Assembly: GCA_028711795.1 (NCBI GenBank)
Contig: JAQTRN010000070.1
Location: 1 to 5,863 of the forward strand
DNA: 5,863 nucleotides
Source: Dehalococcoidales bacterium
GTDB lineage: Bacteria > Chloroflexota > Dehalococcoidia > Dehalococcoidales > JAQTRN01
Reading direction: 5' to 3'
The translations under genes and the position numbers were made by a program. The notes under the pieces are model-generated. The model saw only the letters and a list, made by a program, of their open reading frames with translations. It was not told where the DNA came from and did not search any database. Positions 5,210 through 5,863 of this stretch are shown here, piece by piece; within the stretch, counting starts at the first letter, position 1; each line of letters starts with the position of its first letter.

Positions 5210-5863
5210 ATGGCTGGACCAGTCTTCTACCGTAAATGGCGTCCGCAAACGCTGGCTGATGTCGTGGGACAGGAACACGTTACTCAGACACTGCGCAATG
5301 CCTTGAGCAGTGGCCGGGTATCTCATGCCTACCTTTTCTGCGGACCGAGGGGGACGGGCAAGACCAGCACCGGCCGCATCCTGGCCAAGGCGGTCAACTG
5401 CCTTAACAACGGCCAGGGCGAACCCTGCAATACTTGCCCGCTATGCCAGTCCATCACCGAAGGCCGGTCTCTGGATGTCATTGAGATCGATGCCGCCAGT
5501 AACCGTGGTATCGATGATATCCGTGAGCTCAGAGAGAGGGTCAACTATGCCCCCAACCAGGCCCGCCGCAAGGTCTACATCATCGATGAAGTCCACATGC
5601 TGACCAAAGAAGCGTCCAACGCCCTGCTGAAGACTCTTGAGGAACCGCCGCCGCACGTCATCTTCATTCTGGCGACCACCGAAGCCCACCGAATCCTGCC
5701 GACCATTCTCTCGCGCTGTCAGCGCTTTGATTTCCGGCATATCTCCCGCGCGGATGTCGTTGCCAAGCTAACCCAGATATGCCAGGCGGAAAGCGTCAAT
5801 ATCGAACCGGCATCATTACGGTTGATCGCCCGGGGAGCCTCAGGCAGTCTGCGCGACGCCGAA
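5210..5863 (+). CDS. dnaX: DNA polymerase III subunit tau/gamma DnaX (C-terminus beyond window)
   Basis: DnaX is the ATPase of the clamp-loader complex that places the sliding clamp on DNA during replication. The 218 visible residues begin with MAGPVFYRKWRPQTLADVVG, the usual DnaX opening. They show Walker A GPRGTGKTS (45-53), the four-Cys zinc module (Cys64, Cys73, Cys76, Cys79), DAASNRGID (94-102), Walker B with DEVH (126-129), KTLEEPP (141-147), sensor 1 region LATTE (154-158), the SRC motif with arginine finger Arg169 (168-170), and sensor 2 GSLRDAE (212-218, Arg215). All core AAA+ residues are intact. The frame stays open to the last base; full DnaX is usually 500-650 residues, so domain III and any tau region are missing. 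The start fits the family N-terminus; only a weak purine-rich GGAAAAG precedes it. It is transcribed divergently from the transporter operon and is functionally unrelated to it. Confidence 0.97.
   Translation, partial: MAGPVFYRKWRPQTLADVVGQEHVTQTLRNALSSGRVSHAYLFCGPRGTGKTSTGRILAKAVNCLNNGQGEPCNTCPLCQSITEGRSLDVIEIDAASNRGIDDIRELRERVNYAPNQARRKVYIIDEVHMLTKEASNALLKTLEEPPPHVIFILATTEAHRILPTILSRCQRFDFRHISRADVVAKLTQICQAESVNIEPASLRLIARGASGSLRDAE

Noticed and set aside
5129..5326. 65-codon minus-strand ORF across the dnaX start
   Set aside because: It overlaps the dnaX promoter and conserved N-terminal codons; a shadow frame.
1..5863. A novel defence, mobile or CRISPR-like system
   Set aside because: No transposase, integrase, phage, toxin-antitoxin, nuclease or spaced-repeat array is visible; all large genes belong to known transporter or replication families.

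Overview
The window reads as a chromosomal segment of an anaerobic bacterium, most likely a Dehalococcoidia-type Chloroflexota. This is an inference from protein flavour: the DnaX N-terminus with GTGKTSTGRILAKAVNC, a lipoprotein-anchored binding protein with a Gly/Asp/Thr linker and a Cys-rich exported domain, and moderate base composition. No rRNA or other taxonomic marker is present, so the assignment is tentative.

Positions 1-4709 (minus strand) hold one operon for a branched-chain amino acid type (LIV/HAAT) ABC importer. In transcription order it contains a lipoprotein solute-binding protein (3339-4709), permease livH (2361-3209), permease livM (1365-2351), ATPase livG (577-1368) and ATPase livF (538 down to the window edge, truncated). 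A strong stem-loop without a T-tract separates the binding-protein gene from livH. The last four genes are tightly packed (9 nt, a 4-nt ATGA overlap and 38 nt gaps), as expected for one transcript. The binding protein would capture substrate outside the membrane, LivH/LivM would form the channel, and LivG/LivF would power it. The substrate cannot be read from the sequence; LIV-family importers also carry other amino acids, amides, urea and aromatic acids.

Positions 4710-5209 are a divergent intergenic region. On the minus strand there is a good sigma70-type promoter (TTGACA-N18-TAACAT, 4976-5005), a palindrome over its -10 box, AACC-type direct repeats just upstream of its -35, and a leader of about 260 nt. 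That leader contains a perfect 16-bp hairpin followed by a T-rich stretch (4826-4861), which looks like an intrinsic terminator placed before the first gene. A possible 23-codon leader ORF ends inside the hairpin's 5' arm. This arrangement suggests transcription attenuation, or alternatively a small RNA, and is the most interesting part of the window.

Positions 5210-5863 (plus strand) are the first 218 codons of dnaX (DNA polymerase III tau/gamma), cut by the window end. A TATAAT box lies so close to its start codon that the transcript would be nearly leaderless.

No mobile element, CRISPR array, rRNA or tRNA was found. Apart from the leader, the region is ordinary housekeeping and transport content.
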